This document shows, piece after piece, positions 25,994 to 34,871 of a stretch of 64,000 nt of DNA. The notes beneath the pieces are model-generated. The model was not told where the DNA came from. It did no database searches and worked only from the letters and a program-made list of their open reading frames with translations. The DNA comes from DATGMS01 sp035303945 (GTDB lineage Bacteria; Bacteroidota; Bacteroidia; Cytophagales; Cyclobacteriaceae). The stretch covers positions 75,218 through 139,217 of the forward strand of contig DATGQZ010000060.1 of NCBI GenBank assembly GCA_035303945.1. The letters are read 5' to 3'. The position numbers were made by a program, and so were the translations under genes. Positions within the stretch are counted from its first letter, which is position 1, and each line of letters opens with the position of its first letter.

Positions 25994-27733
25994 ATGAGTA
26001 TTCAAATCAAATCGCCTGGGGAAGAGTACGACGTCATTATCGTCGGTTCCGGTGCAGGTGGTGGAATGGCCTCCAAAATTTTATCGGAAGCAGGTCTTTC
26101 AGTTGCAGTAGTTGAAGCGGGTAGAGATTATGATCCTGCCAAGGAGGAGGACAGAACACAATTACGATTTCCCTGGGAATCCCCAAGAAGGGGAGCTGGC
26201 ACAATCAGACCATTCGGGGATTTTGATGCCGCCATTGGTGGATGGGAAATAGAGGGAGAACCTTATACGAAAGCTCCAGGCACCCAGTTTGACTGGTTCA
26301 GGTCGAGGATGCTGGGTGGTAGAACCAACCACTGGGGAAGAATATCGCTGCGATTCGGCCCCAACGATTTTAAAAGAAGTAGTATTGACGGAATGGGTGA
26401 CGATTGGCCGATCAGTTATGATGATATTGCTCCTTATTATGATAAGGTAGACAAGTTAATCGGTGTATTTGGCAGCAAAGAAGGTATCTACAATGAGCCT
26501 GATGGCTATTTTTTACCTCCACCAAAGCCGCGACTCCATGAGTTGTTTATGAAAAAGGGTGCCGACAAAGCCAATATTCCGGTCATCCCTTCCAGGTTAT
26601 CTATTTTGACCAGACCTATCAACAATGAAAGAGGGGTTTGTTTCTTCTGTAATCAATGTAACCGGGCCTGTCAAGTATATGCAGACTTCTCAGCAGGTAC
26701 TTGTTTGGTAAAACCCGCCATGAAAAAAGGCAGTGTAGACCTCTACACGCAAGCCATGGTTCGTAAAGTCACCACAAACGACAAAGGTGAGGCTACTGGC
26801 GTGTCCTATATTAGCAAAGTAGACATGAAGGAATACAAACTGCGGGCGCGAGTGGTCGTTTTGGGTGCTTCTGCCGCAGAATCTGCCCGTATCATGCTGA
26901 ACTCTAAATCCAAAGTCCATCCTAATGGACTAGGCAATGGAAGCGGTATCGTAGGTAGGTATATCCATGATTCTACCGGTGCAGACAGAATGGCTATTAT
27001 GCCTGATTTTATCGATCGGGACCGTTATAATGAAGATGGTGTAGGCGGTATGCACGTGTATACCCCTTGGTGGCTGGATAATAAAAAGTTGGATTTTGCA
27101 CGCGGTTACCATATCGAATACTGGGGCGGTATGGGTATGCCATCTTATGGTTTTGGCTTTGGCATGGACACCATGCGTCAGCACATTGTAGATGAATTCG
27201 GGAAACCCGGGGTCAATGGAGGCTATGGAGAAGGATTAAAGAAAGATATTCGAAGGTTTTTTGGTACTACCGTTGGTATGTCTGGTCGAGGTGAGAGTAT
27301 ACCAAGATATGAGAACTATTGCGAAATCGATAACAATACTGTTGACAAGTTTGGTATACCCGTCTTGAAGTTCCACTACCAGTGGACTGATCAGGAGCTT
27401 AACCAAGCAAAACATATGCATGATACCTTTGAGGAAATCCTTACCAATGCCGGAGCAAAACTCCTCGGAACGAAGCCTGGAAGGGACTCGAACTATGGTC
27501 TCCACGCACCTGGGCGGATCATCCACGAAGTAGGTACCACGAGAATGGGTAACAATCCCAAAACATCTGTACTTAACAGCAACTGCCAGGCCCATGAATG
27601 CAAGAACCTCTTTGTTGTGGACGGCGGACCATTTGTGTCGCAAGCCGATAAGAACCCCACTTGGACAATCCTTGCGCTGTCATGGAGAACGTCAGAGTAC
27701 ATCATCAACGAATTGAAAAAGAAGAATATCTAA
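25994..27733 (+). CDS. GMC family oxidoreductase (sugar dehydrogenase large subunit)
   Basis: 579-residue FAD enzyme. The Rossmann motif IIVGSGAGGGMA is at residues 15-26; GGRTNHWGRISLRFG is a family FAD-contact region. C-terminal catalytic residues are visible: His in HEVGTTRMG and Asn in ADKNPTWTILAL. A cysteine cluster at C216, C219, C222 and C226 (CFFCNQCNRAC) resembles the iron-sulphur insertion of membrane FAD-dependent glucose and glucoside-3-dehydrogenases. No export signal is present, but the next gene encodes a Tat-signal 'subunit 3', so the pair is probably exported together and oxidises a sugar or glycoside in the periplasm. Start at 25994 (MSIQIKSPG); an upstream ATG at 25952 lacks support. 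Confidence 0.92.
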   Translation: MSIQIKSPGEEYDVIIVGSGAGGGMASKILSEAGLSVAVVEAGRDYDPAKEEDRTQLRFPWESPRRGAGTIRPFGDFDAAIGGWEIEGEPYTKAPGTQFDWFRSRMLGGRTNHWGRISLRFGPNDFKRSSIDGMGDDWPISYDDIAPYYDKVDKLIGVFGSKEGIYNEPDGYFLPPPKPRLHELFMKKGADKANIPVIPSRLSILTRPINNERGVCFFCNQCNRACQVYADFSAGTCLVKPAMKKGSVDLYTQAMVRKVTTNDKGEATGVSYISKVDMKEYKLRARVVVLGASAAESARIMLNSKSKVHPNGLGNGSGIVGRYIHDSTGADRMAIMPDFIDRDRYNEDGVGGMHVYTPWWLDNKKLDFARGYHIEYWGGMGMPSYGFGFGMDTMRQHIVDEFGKPGVNGGYGEGLKKDIRRFFGTTVGMSGRGESIPRYENYCEIDNNTVDKFGIPVLKFHYQWTDQELNQAKHMHDTFEEILTNAGAKLLGTKPGRDSNYGLHAPGRIIHEVGTTRMGNNPKTSVLNSNCQAHECKNLFVVDGGPFVSQADKNPTWTILALSWRTSEYIINELKKKNI

Positions 27734-27744
27734 AATAACCTGAA

Positions 27745-28455
27745 ATGAACAGAAGAGAGAATCTTAAGTTATTGTTTACCGGGTCTTTGGCCTCAGGTTT
27801 TTTGTTGACTACAGGATGCAAGCCGACAACGGAAGAAATCGAGCATAAACCTGTATTGGGAAACTCATCCGGCTATGGAAGAACACCGGAAGAAATACTG
27901 TACGACGAACGCTTAAATTCGACCACCTTCTTCACTGATGAAGAGCGTAAAAAAATTGAAGTGTTGGTGGATATTATTATTCCTGCGGATGACAAGTCCG
28001 GAAGCGCTACGGATGCAGGTGTACCTGATTTCATCGAATTTATGATGAAAGATATGCCTGGCTACCAAGTTCCCATGAGAGGCGGCTTAAAATATTTGGA
28101 TTATCGAGCTGATGAGCTCTTTGAAACAGATTTCTTGGGCGCCTCGGAAGCTCAAAGGCTACAAATTATCGACGAAATTGCTTATCCTGACAAAGCAGCC
28201 CCTGAAATGGAAGGAGGAGTCAAATTCTTTAATATGCTTCGTAACCTTACAGCCACTGGTTTCTTTACCAGCAAAATGGGCTTCGAAGACTTGGGATATG
28301 TGGGGAATCAGCCAAACGTGTGGGACGGCGTGCCACAACATGTGCTGGACAAATATGGCATGAAGTACGAAGAGAAATACGCTAAGGTATATCTTGATCC
28401 ACTTAGCAGGAACCAAATTCCCCAATGGGATGATGAGGGCAATCTCATTGCTTAA
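27745..28455 (+). CDS. Gluconate 2-dehydrogenase subunit 3 family protein
   Basis: 236-residue small subunit that partners GMC dehydrogenases. The N-terminus NRRENLKLL followed by a hydrophobic stretch and LLTTGC combines a twin-arginine motif with a lipobox (cysteine 25). The mature part contains LVDIIIPADDKSGSATDAGVPDFIEFM, typical of the family. In characterised dehydrogenases this subunit carries the large subunit through the Tat system and stabilises it. It begins 11 bases after the GMC gene and ends at a terminator, so the two genes form a discrete operon. No cytochrome subunit is adjacent; electrons must go to a partner elsewhere. Confidence 0.93.
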   Translation: MNRRENLKLLFTGSLASGFLLTTGCKPTTEEIEHKPVLGNSSGYGRTPEEILYDERLNSTTFFTDEERKKIEVLVDIIIPADDKSGSATDAGVPDFIEFMMKDMPGYQVPMRGGLKYLDYRADELFETDFLGASEAQRLQIIDEIAYPDKAAPEMEGGVKFFNMLRNLTATGFFTSKMGFEDLGYVGNQPNVWDGVPQHVLDKYGMKYEEKYAKVYLDPLSRNQIPQWDDEGNLIA

Positions 28456-28475
28456 AAAATATCCTTAATCAAAAA

Positions 28476-28505
28476 AAACCCGGATTTATTCCGGGTTTTT
28501 ATTTA
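28476..28505 (+). terminator. Rho-independent terminator of GMC operon
   Basis: Stem AAACCCGGA/TCCGGGTTT (28476-28484 with 28490-28498) followed by T-rich sequence, 20 bases after the stop codon. Confidence 0.88.
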
Positions 28506-28530
28506 CAAAACCATCATACAATTCAGCGTT

Positions 28531-28764
28531 ATGAGCCAAGCTGCGCCTGATCAACAGCCGAACAATCCTCTCCACGGCATCAAACTGGTTGATATTTTAG
28601 AACATCTTGTCCAAGTGTATGGTTGGGAAGAACTGGGGATGAGGATCAACATCCGCTGCTTTACCCACAACCCCTCCATCAAATCCAGTCTTACTTTCTT
28701 GAGAAAAACGCCTTGGGCTCGGGAAAAGGTAGAAAGGCTGTACTTAAAGTCCATCCGCGAATAG
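28531..28764 (+). CDS. VF530 (DUF2132) family protein
   Basis: 77-residue protein matching the VF530 family almost throughout: NPLHGIKLVDILEHLV, YGWEELGMRINIRCF and FLRKTPWAREKVERLYL. A solution structure of a Vibrio family member shows a small helical fold suggested to bind DNA, but the function is unproven. It sits alone after the GMC-operon terminator. No metal or catalytic motif visible. Confidence 0.9.
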   Translation: MSQAAPDQQPNNPLHGIKLVDILEHLVQVYGWEELGMRINIRCFTHNPSIKSSLTFLRKTPWAREKVERLYLKSIRE

Positions 28765-28930
28765 AGCCTACCTCCTATTCAAAAATGTTTATACTTGTTG
28801 ATTTGCGTCGGATGTAGCTCAGAGATGGCTGATGTGCCCTCGAATTAAGTTCTCCCGTCAGTCATCAGGGACATCTACTATGGTGTATATAGCTATGGAA
28901 GGATTACCAAGGCTTCTCTCGCAAATGAGG

Positions 28931-29620
28931 CTACTTTTTCACCACCCTACCTGATCCGGAAATTCGGATATCATTCATAGACGGATTACCCTTGTATTGG
29001 ACATTTCCTGAGCCGGAAGCGTTAACTGATAGTGTCCGATTGACCGTAACAGCAGAATCCCCAGAACCCGATTTCGACAGCTCAGCTTCTTCAACTACCA
29101 GATCCATGGCTTTTAGATTGCCTGACCCCGATTGACGGAGCGCTAAAGCTCCAACAGCACCTCCTTTAATAGCCATGTCACCCGAACCACTCATCGTGAG
29201 GCTAAGTTTGTCCGCTACAATGTGATTGAAGGAGGCATTTCCTGAGCCACTTAAGTTTATTTCCAAATTATCAGCTACGAGTTCGCCTGTGCTTTTAAGA
29301 TTACCAGAACCTCCAGAGTGGATCGATACCAATTCTTTGTAGGTCACTGTGACTTCCAGATCTACATTTCTGTAATTTCCCTTTTCTAGTCGGATATCAA
29401 GACGGTTGTTCTTGACCTCTGTAATAACCTTATCTAAGCTGAGGTTCTTAGCCTCTAACCTGACCTCATTACGCTCTCCTGGCTTTAAGGTAACATTCCA
29501 GCTACCACCAACATTAATTTTATTAAAATCAGGAACAGAGCGATTTTCCACAGCCTGTGCCAGCACCGTATAGCTTGAAAGCAAGAAAATTGCAACAAAA
29601 CAAACAAAAGGATTTTTCAT
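28931..29620 (-). CDS. GIN-domain (DUF2807) exported protein
   Basis: 229-residue protein with a signal peptide ending near residue 22 (TVLAQAV). The mature part is a putative auto-transporter adhesin head GIN domain (DUF2807). It shows SGSGN or SGSGD turns recurring about every 20 residues (seven copies), as expected for a right-handed beta-helix with one turn per coil. These proteins are common in Bacteroidota surfaces; the function is not established. Single gene. Confidence 0.9.
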   Translation of the reverse strand: MKNPFVCFVAIFLLSSYTVLAQAVENRSVPDFNKINVGGSWNVTLKPGERNEVRLEAKNLSLDKVITEVKNNRLDIRLEKGNYRNVDLEVTVTYKELVSIHSGGSGNLKSTGELVADNLEINLSGSGNASFNHIVADKLSLTMSGSGDMAIKGGAVGALALRQSGSGNLKAMDLVVEEAELSKSGSGDSAVTVNRTLSVNASGSGNVQYKGNPSMNDIRISGSGRVVKK

Positions 29621-29764
29621 AATAGACTAGCGTTTAAGTTAAAAATTCATCTTAGCTATTCTATTATTATGCCAGCGTAAAATCCGCTTTATTTACGTGC
29701 AATTGAGCTTAATAGCAATAGAAAATGCCCGAAAAAACGAACAGTTTGTCCGTTCGCGTACAAT

Positions 29765-30316
29765 CTATAACTCATACAAGCTAAGCGCTTGGGTTTCTCT
29801 ATAAAAAATAGCTGGGGAAAAAATATCAATGAAGTCGGTCCTTTGTACCGGCTCATGATAAACCCTTAGCCTCAATTCTTCAGGGATAGACGCATAGTGG
29901 CCCTTTAGCTTTTCAATATCACGAAAACTTAAGGCTTTAATTTTGACGGGGGCGAGACCATCTCTCACCATATCCAGCTGTTCGGCTGCACCACGAGAGA
30001 GATCAATTACTCTTTTACTGTGCTTGGGAAGCCTATCGTTCACTTTTACCAATACCTCATAGCCATTGTTCAAATTGGTAATTCTTAACAAGGTTCCGAA
30101 AGGCAAATGTTTATGGGCTGCAGTATATGCATGCATATCATATACTTCTCCGCTTGCTGTTTTCCTCTTATGGAATTTTTTCCCATAGAAACTGGCTGTA
30201 CCTTCTTGTATTACCAGCAACGAATCATTCCCCAGGTAAATATTCTGGGCATGACCCTTGACCAACAAGAGCAGGCATAGCAACAGCATCATTAATGACC
30301 CTTTTTTAATCATCAT
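29765..30316 (-). CDS. RlpA-like double-psi beta-barrel protein
   Basis: About 183-residue exported protein. Signal peptide MMLLLCLLLLVKGHAQ, then the RlpA DPBB domain: QEGTASFYGKKFHKRKTASGE, LPFGTLLRITNLNNGYEVLVKVNDR and KRVIDLSRGAAEQL. RlpA proteins bind septal peptidoglycan and some are lytic transglycosylases acting on denuded glycan strands. The C-terminal SPOR domain of E. coli RlpA is absent. ATG at 30316 is preferred; one at 30346 adds ten polar residues. Whether it is catalytic is uncertain. Confidence 0.85.
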   Translation of the reverse strand: MMIKKGSLMMLLLCLLLLVKGHAQNIYLGNDSLLVIQEGTASFYGKKFHKRKTASGEVYDMHAYTAAHKHLPFGTLLRITNLNNGYEVLVKVNDRLPKHSKRVIDLSRGAAEQLDMVRDGLAPVKIKALSFRDIEKLKGHYASIPEELRLRVYHEPVQRTDFIDIFSPAIFYRETQALSLYEL

Positions 30317-30525
30317 TTTCTGCTTTAAAAAAGACGATCGCGGCAATGCAAAATTCGTGCCTTATATGCATAGTATTGATTTTGAGTGATTTGTAAATCC
30401 AGACATCCACCTATTATTGCCCCTTTTCTACACAGAATGTAGAATAGATGTGTATTTTATGATCCTGAAGCGAGGAATGAAAGCGTCTAATTTATAAACA
30501 CGAACTTATTCTTTACCTTTATCAT

Positions 30526-31761
30526 ATGCTTAAAATTCTACACACTGCTGATTGGCATTTGGGAAAAAGGCTTCAGGAGTTTTCCCGTTTGGAGGAACAG
30601 AGGGAAGTCTTGGACGAGATCGTAAAAATTGCTGATCAAACAGCGGCTGATCTCATATTGGTAGCCGGTGATATTTTTGATTCTTTTAACCCTAGCCACG
30701 AGGCGGTAGAACTCCTCTTTAAAACTCTGAGAAGGCTATCCAATGAAGGGCGTAGACCTATTATAGCTATATCCGGCAATCACGATAGCCCCCAATTTAT
30801 TGCCGCCCCAGACCCACTTGCTAGGGAACTTGGAATCCTTTTCTATAGCAGGTTTGACCAAACCATTCAATGCGGTAAGCTGGATTCAGGAGTGGAAATC
30901 CTGCGATCTAAGCCGGGCTTTGTAGAGCTCAAATTGCCTGCACATCACTTTCCAGTAAGGGTATTGTTAGCTCCTTATGCAAATGAATTATTATTAAAGA
31001 CTTATCTGGGAGAGGACAATAGAGAAGAAGAACTCAGAAAAGTGTTGGAGAGGAAGTGGCGCGAACTTACTGATGAATATTGCGACGATAAGGGCGTTAA
31101 TCTTTTCCTCGGTCATTTCTTTTTTATGAAAGAAGGAGAAAAGCCCGAACCGGAGCCTGAAAGCGAACGGCCTATACTTCACGTTGGGGGCACTCAGGCT
31201 ATTTTTACTAACAATCTTCCCTCCCAAATTCAATATGCCGCCTTGGGTCACCTCCACCGCTACCACGCCTGCGATATGGTACCTTGTCCGGTAGTTTATA
31301 GCAGCTCGCCTCTGGCCTACAGCTTTAGTGAAGCCGACCAGCAAAAGCAGGTAGTTCTTGTAAATGCCCAACCTGCCCAACCAGTAGTATATCAAGCTAT
31401 TCCACTGACTAAGGGAAGGCCTTTATGCAGGAAGAACTTTAACAACTTGCCCGACACCTTGGCCTGGCTGGAGCAAAACCCCTATTGTTTTGTGGAAATC
31501 ACTTATATGACAGAAGAAGCAATTGATGCCACCACCAGGCGCGCCATTATGAAGGCTCACGACGGCATCATCAGCCTTATTCCCCAACTTCCTAAAGAGC
31601 AGCTATCCCCTCAAGGATTACAGGCGGAGGATCTCAATGAAGATATGGTCACCCTGTTTGGCCGCTACTACCAAAGCAGCCAAGGCATTGCTCCAAATGA
31701 GGAAATAATAAATCTTTTTAAAGAAATCATCAGCCAAACGCAAGCAAATGATTCCCATTAA
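30526..31761 (+). CDS. sbcD: Exonuclease SbcCD, nuclease subunit SbcD
   Basis: 411-residue Mre11-type metallophosphoesterase. Phosphoesterase motifs are intact: HTADWHLGK near residue 6, VAGDIFDSFNPS near 46, SGNHDSP near 86 and GHLHRYH near 240. With SbcC it cleaves hairpins and protein-blocked DNA ends. Its end overlaps the sbcC start by 14 bases, indicating translational coupling. Confidence 0.96.
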   Translation: MLKILHTADWHLGKRLQEFSRLEEQREVLDEIVKIADQTAADLILVAGDIFDSFNPSHEAVELLFKTLRRLSNEGRRPIIAISGNHDSPQFIAAPDPLARELGILFYSRFDQTIQCGKLDSGVEILRSKPGFVELKLPAHHFPVRVLLAPYANELLLKTYLGEDNREEELRKVLERKWRELTDEYCDDKGVNLFLGHFFFMKEGEKPEPEPESERPILHVGGTQAIFTNNLPSQIQYAALGHLHRYHACDMVPCPVVYSSSPLAYSFSEADQQKQVVLVNAQPAQPVVYQAIPLTKGRPLCRKNFNNLPDTLAWLEQNPYCFVEITYMTEEAIDATTRRAIMKAHDGIISLIPQLPKEQLSPQGLQAEDLNEDMVTLFGRYYQSSQGIAPNEEIINLFKEIISQTQANDSH

Positions 31762-34700
31762 ACTTGAACTACAAGGACTGTATTCCTATAAAGAAAAACA
31801 AACCATTGATTTTACACAGCTGACCGCAGCAGGACTGTTTGGTATCTTCGGAGCGGTGGGAAGTGGCAAGTCCTCTATACTGGAGGCGATCATGTTAGCG
31901 CTTTATGGCAATACGGAAAGGCTTGCAGCCAGAGGTGAAAAGACAAGTATGGTCAACCTGCAAAGCGAGGTGTTGTCGATCGCTTTTGAATTTAAAGCCG
32001 GTAAAAATAATGCGGAAACTTATAAAGCAACTTATGTATCCAAGCGCAACAAGAAGAATTTTGATGATGTAAAGCCTGCCGAACATCTATTTTACCAGAA
32101 GATAGACGGGGGGTGGCTGCCTATAGAAAAAAACGCGCAGGAGATCTTAGGGATGAAAATCGATCATTTCCGCCAAACCGTAATTATACCTCAGGGGAAG
32201 TTCAGGGATTTTATAGAACAAAAACCTCTGGCGCGGGCTGAGATGATGAAAGAATTGTTCGGCCTGGAGCGTTTCGACCTTTCCTCCCATACCGGAAAGC
32301 TGATGAGAGAGAATAATGAGGAAAAAATCCGGTACCAGACCCAGCTTCAGGGTCTCGAAGATATCAACCCAGATAGGCAACGGGGAAAAGAGCAGCTAAA
32401 GGATACGCTGACGCAGCACAAGGCAGCGCAAGAAAAACAGCTGAAAACAATTGAAAATCAAGTCAATCAGCTAAAGACCCTTAGAGAAAAGCACCAACAG
32501 CTTAGACTACTTGAACAACAACAGGAAGAGGTGTTAAAGGAAAGACCTGCAGTGGAAAAAAGAAAGGCTCAGCTTCAAAAATTCCGCAGAGCGCTGACTT
32601 ACATCAAACCGATATTGGACCAATTAAAGGAAAAAGAGCTGGAAGTTGAGAAATACAAAGTCAGCTATACGGATTGTTCCCGCTGGAAGCGCGATTTCGA
32701 AGCCGAAGTCGCTCAGCTAGAAATCGAAGAGCAGAAACTAAAAATTCAGCAAAGCAAGAAAAGCGAACGAGAAGCGCGAATCCGTGACCTTAGAAAGATC
32801 ATCACTATTCAGACCCTCCGGCGCGAGTTGGCTGTACGTCAAAAAGTGGTAGACGAACTTAGACCCAAATCAGAGGCGGGAAAAAAACTGCTCGTCGAAC
32901 TGCAACAAAACATAGCAGATCTGGAAGCCCAAGAAGAACTGGTAAAGCTACCTGACTTGCAAACTTTGACTGACTTAAAAGGCATGGCAAAGGACTTCGA
33001 ACAACTGCAACAGACACAGGCATCCTTATTATCCGATCTGCAGCTGCTCGAACAGCAAAAAGCAGCTATTGACAAGCAAATTCAAGCTATAAAAAAACTG
33101 TTACCACAGAGTGTTGACAATTTCACGCAGTGGCTCAGCCGGCAGGAAGAACGGCTACATCAAGCTCAGAAGGACCGGGAGACCCTGATTCAACGACAAG
33201 GCTTGTCCACTTTTGCTCTCCAACTAAAGGAAGGAGAAAGCTGTCCTCTGTGTGGCGCTACCGAACATCCCGCTCCCCTTCCCCATCATTTCGATGATAA
33301 AGACTTGGAGGAGAATGCAGCACGAATCCTGCAACTGAAGGCTGATCTTGATGCCATACGCGGCTATCAATCTGCTTTGGAAAAAGAAGCATTACAGCTA
33401 AATTATGTTCAGCATCAAATATTGCAAAAGAGAAACGAGCAAAGCCTTAAAAAGGCGGAACTGGAAAAGCTTGCCAGCAAGCTTTCCAGCCAAGGTCTCG
33501 CCAGTAAGGAGCAGCTTTTAAAGCTGTTGGATAGCTACGAGGAAACCAGTGAAAAACAGCAGCAAATCGTACAACAACAAAAAAAACTCAGAAAAGAATC
33601 TCAAGCCTTACAAGAAAAATTGTCTCAAGCTGAAGGAGAACTCCGCAGTGCGGAGCAAGCACTAATAACCCTTCATGCTACGGTTGACAGCCAAAAAGGC
33701 GAAATAAAGTACCCCGACATGTTAAACAAGTACTTGGATCAAACTGAGGGGGCTATCCGATCAGACATTGAAAAAGTACAGTCGTCCATCGATGAACTGG
33801 AGCTGAGGTACACGCGCACCCAGGATAGGCTTAAAGACGCGAGACATCGGCAGGCCACCAACTTAGCTAATCTTCAGCATTTCGAAAAACTGCTTGAAAG
33901 CACCAAACATAAACATGCTTCCTTACAAGATGAACTCGCCCAACAGCTATTGGCGCAGGCTTTTGAAAGCCAACAAGAAGTACAGCAAGTATTAGCCCTC
34001 TCCATTCAACCCGACCAATGGGAACAAGAGATCCAGGCATTTGAAAGCCGCTCAGCATCTATTATGGTGCGGCTGGGAGAACTACATGAGCAGCCGGAAG
34101 TCCTTTCCTTTGATGAAGAGCAATTTGATCAACTGATCTCTAGCATGCAGGCGGAAAGGGAAATTCTTGATAAACAAAACGCAGAGCTGGCCCTGCTTCA
34201 TCGGGAGATTGAAGAAATTCAAGCTAAACTGAATCAAAAAAGTAGCTTATTAGAAGCTCTGGAAAAAATAGAAAAACGCGAACTGAATCTAAAGGTGCTA
34301 GAAAAACTGTTCAAAGGTGCTGGCTTTGTGAAATTCGTGAGCAGCATTTACCTCAAAGAACTATGTCAGACGGCCAACCTCCGCTTTATGCGGCTAACAA
34401 AAAACAGCCTGAGCCTAGAAATTGATGAGGACAACAACTTTTGGGTGCGGGATTACCTAAATGGTGGCAAGAAGAGGTTGCTCAAATCCCTTTCGGGGGG
34501 GCAGACCTTTCAGGCTTCTTTATGCCTAGCACTGGCTTTGGCCGAAAAGGTAAAGTCATTAAATCGCGCGGACCAAAGCTTTTTCTTCTTAGACGAAGGC
34601 TTTGGATCTTTGGATCGTGCCTCCTTAAGAACGGTATTTGAAGCATTAAAATCATTGCGTCACGAACATCGGGTGGTGGGTATCATTTCCCACGTGGAAG

Positions 34701-34780
34701 AACTACAACAAGAAATTGAGGTTTTTGCAAAGGTTGAGCTGGATAGTGAGCGGGGGAGCCAAATCACATATTCTTTTTAA
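31748..34780 (+). CDS. sbcC: Exonuclease SbcCD, ATPase subunit SbcC
   Basis: 1010-residue Rad50-type SMC ATPase. Walker A GAVGSGKSS is at residues 35-43. Two long glutamine/glutamate-rich coiled coils flank the zinc hook CPLC (C499, C502). The C-terminal lobe has the ABC signature SLSGGQTFQASLCLALALAE and Walker B FFFLDEGFGSLD near 945-960. It works with SbcD in DNA end processing. Length is normal for the family. Confidence 0.96.
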   Translation: MIPIKLELQGLYSYKEKQTIDFTQLTAAGLFGIFGAVGSGKSSILEAIMLALYGNTERLAARGEKTSMVNLQSEVLSIAFEFKAGKNNAETYKATYVSKRNKKNFDDVKPAEHLFYQKIDGGWLPIEKNAQEILGMKIDHFRQTVIIPQGKFRDFIEQKPLARAEMMKELFGLERFDLSSHTGKLMRENNEEKIRYQTQLQGLEDINPDRQRGKEQLKDTLTQHKAAQEKQLKTIENQVNQLKTLREKHQQLRLLEQQQEEVLKERPAVEKRKAQLQKFRRALTYIKPILDQLKEKELEVEKYKVSYTDCSRWKRDFEAEVAQLEIEEQKLKIQQSKKSEREARIRDLRKIITIQTLRRELAVRQKVVDELRPKSEAGKKLLVELQQNIADLEAQEELVKLPDLQTLTDLKGMAKDFEQLQQTQASLLSDLQLLEQQKAAIDKQIQAIKKLLPQSVDNFTQWLSRQEERLHQAQKDRETLIQRQGLSTFALQLKEGESCPLCGATEHPAPLPHHFDDKDLEENAARILQLKADLDAIRGYQSALEKEALQLNYVQHQILQKRNEQSLKKAELEKLASKLSSQGLASKEQLLKLLDSYEETSEKQQQIVQQQKKLRKESQALQEKLSQAEGELRSAEQALITLHATVDSQKGEIKYPDMLNKYLDQTEGAIRSDIEKVQSSIDELELRYTRTQDRLKDARHRQATNLANLQHFEKLLESTKHKHASLQDELAQQLLAQAFESQQEVQQVLALSIQPDQWEQEIQAFESRSASIMVRLGELHEQPEVLSFDEEQFDQLISSMQAEREILDKQNAELALLHREIEEIQAKLNQKSSLLEALEKIEKRELNLKVLEKLFKGAGFVKFVSSIYLKELCQTANLRFMRLTKNSLSLEIDEDNNFWVRDYLNGGKKRLLKSLSGGQTFQASLCLALALAEKVKSLNRADQSFFFLDEGFGSLDRASLRTVFEALKSLRHEHRVVGIISHVEELQQEIEVFAKVELDSERGSQITYSF

Positions 34781-34839
34781 CCTCGAAAGACGCAAATGCT
34801 AAATAGCTAATGAAATGGCTAATCTTATTGATTTCTTCT

Positions 34840-34847
34840 TATTTTTG
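34840..34847 (+). promoter_or_regulatory. -7 element (TATTTTTG) of NSS transporter gene
   Basis: Perfect TAnnTTTG match 24 bases before the ATG at 34872. No TTG at the expected -33 distance was seen. Confidence 0.4.
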
Positions 34848-34871
34848 CGACGTTTGAATAAAAAATAAACT

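Noticed and set aside
32400..34300. Glutamine-rich repetitive coding sequence considered as a DNA repeat
   Set aside because: It is the coiled-coil part of SbcC; the repetition is of amino-acid composition, with no tandem DNA unit.
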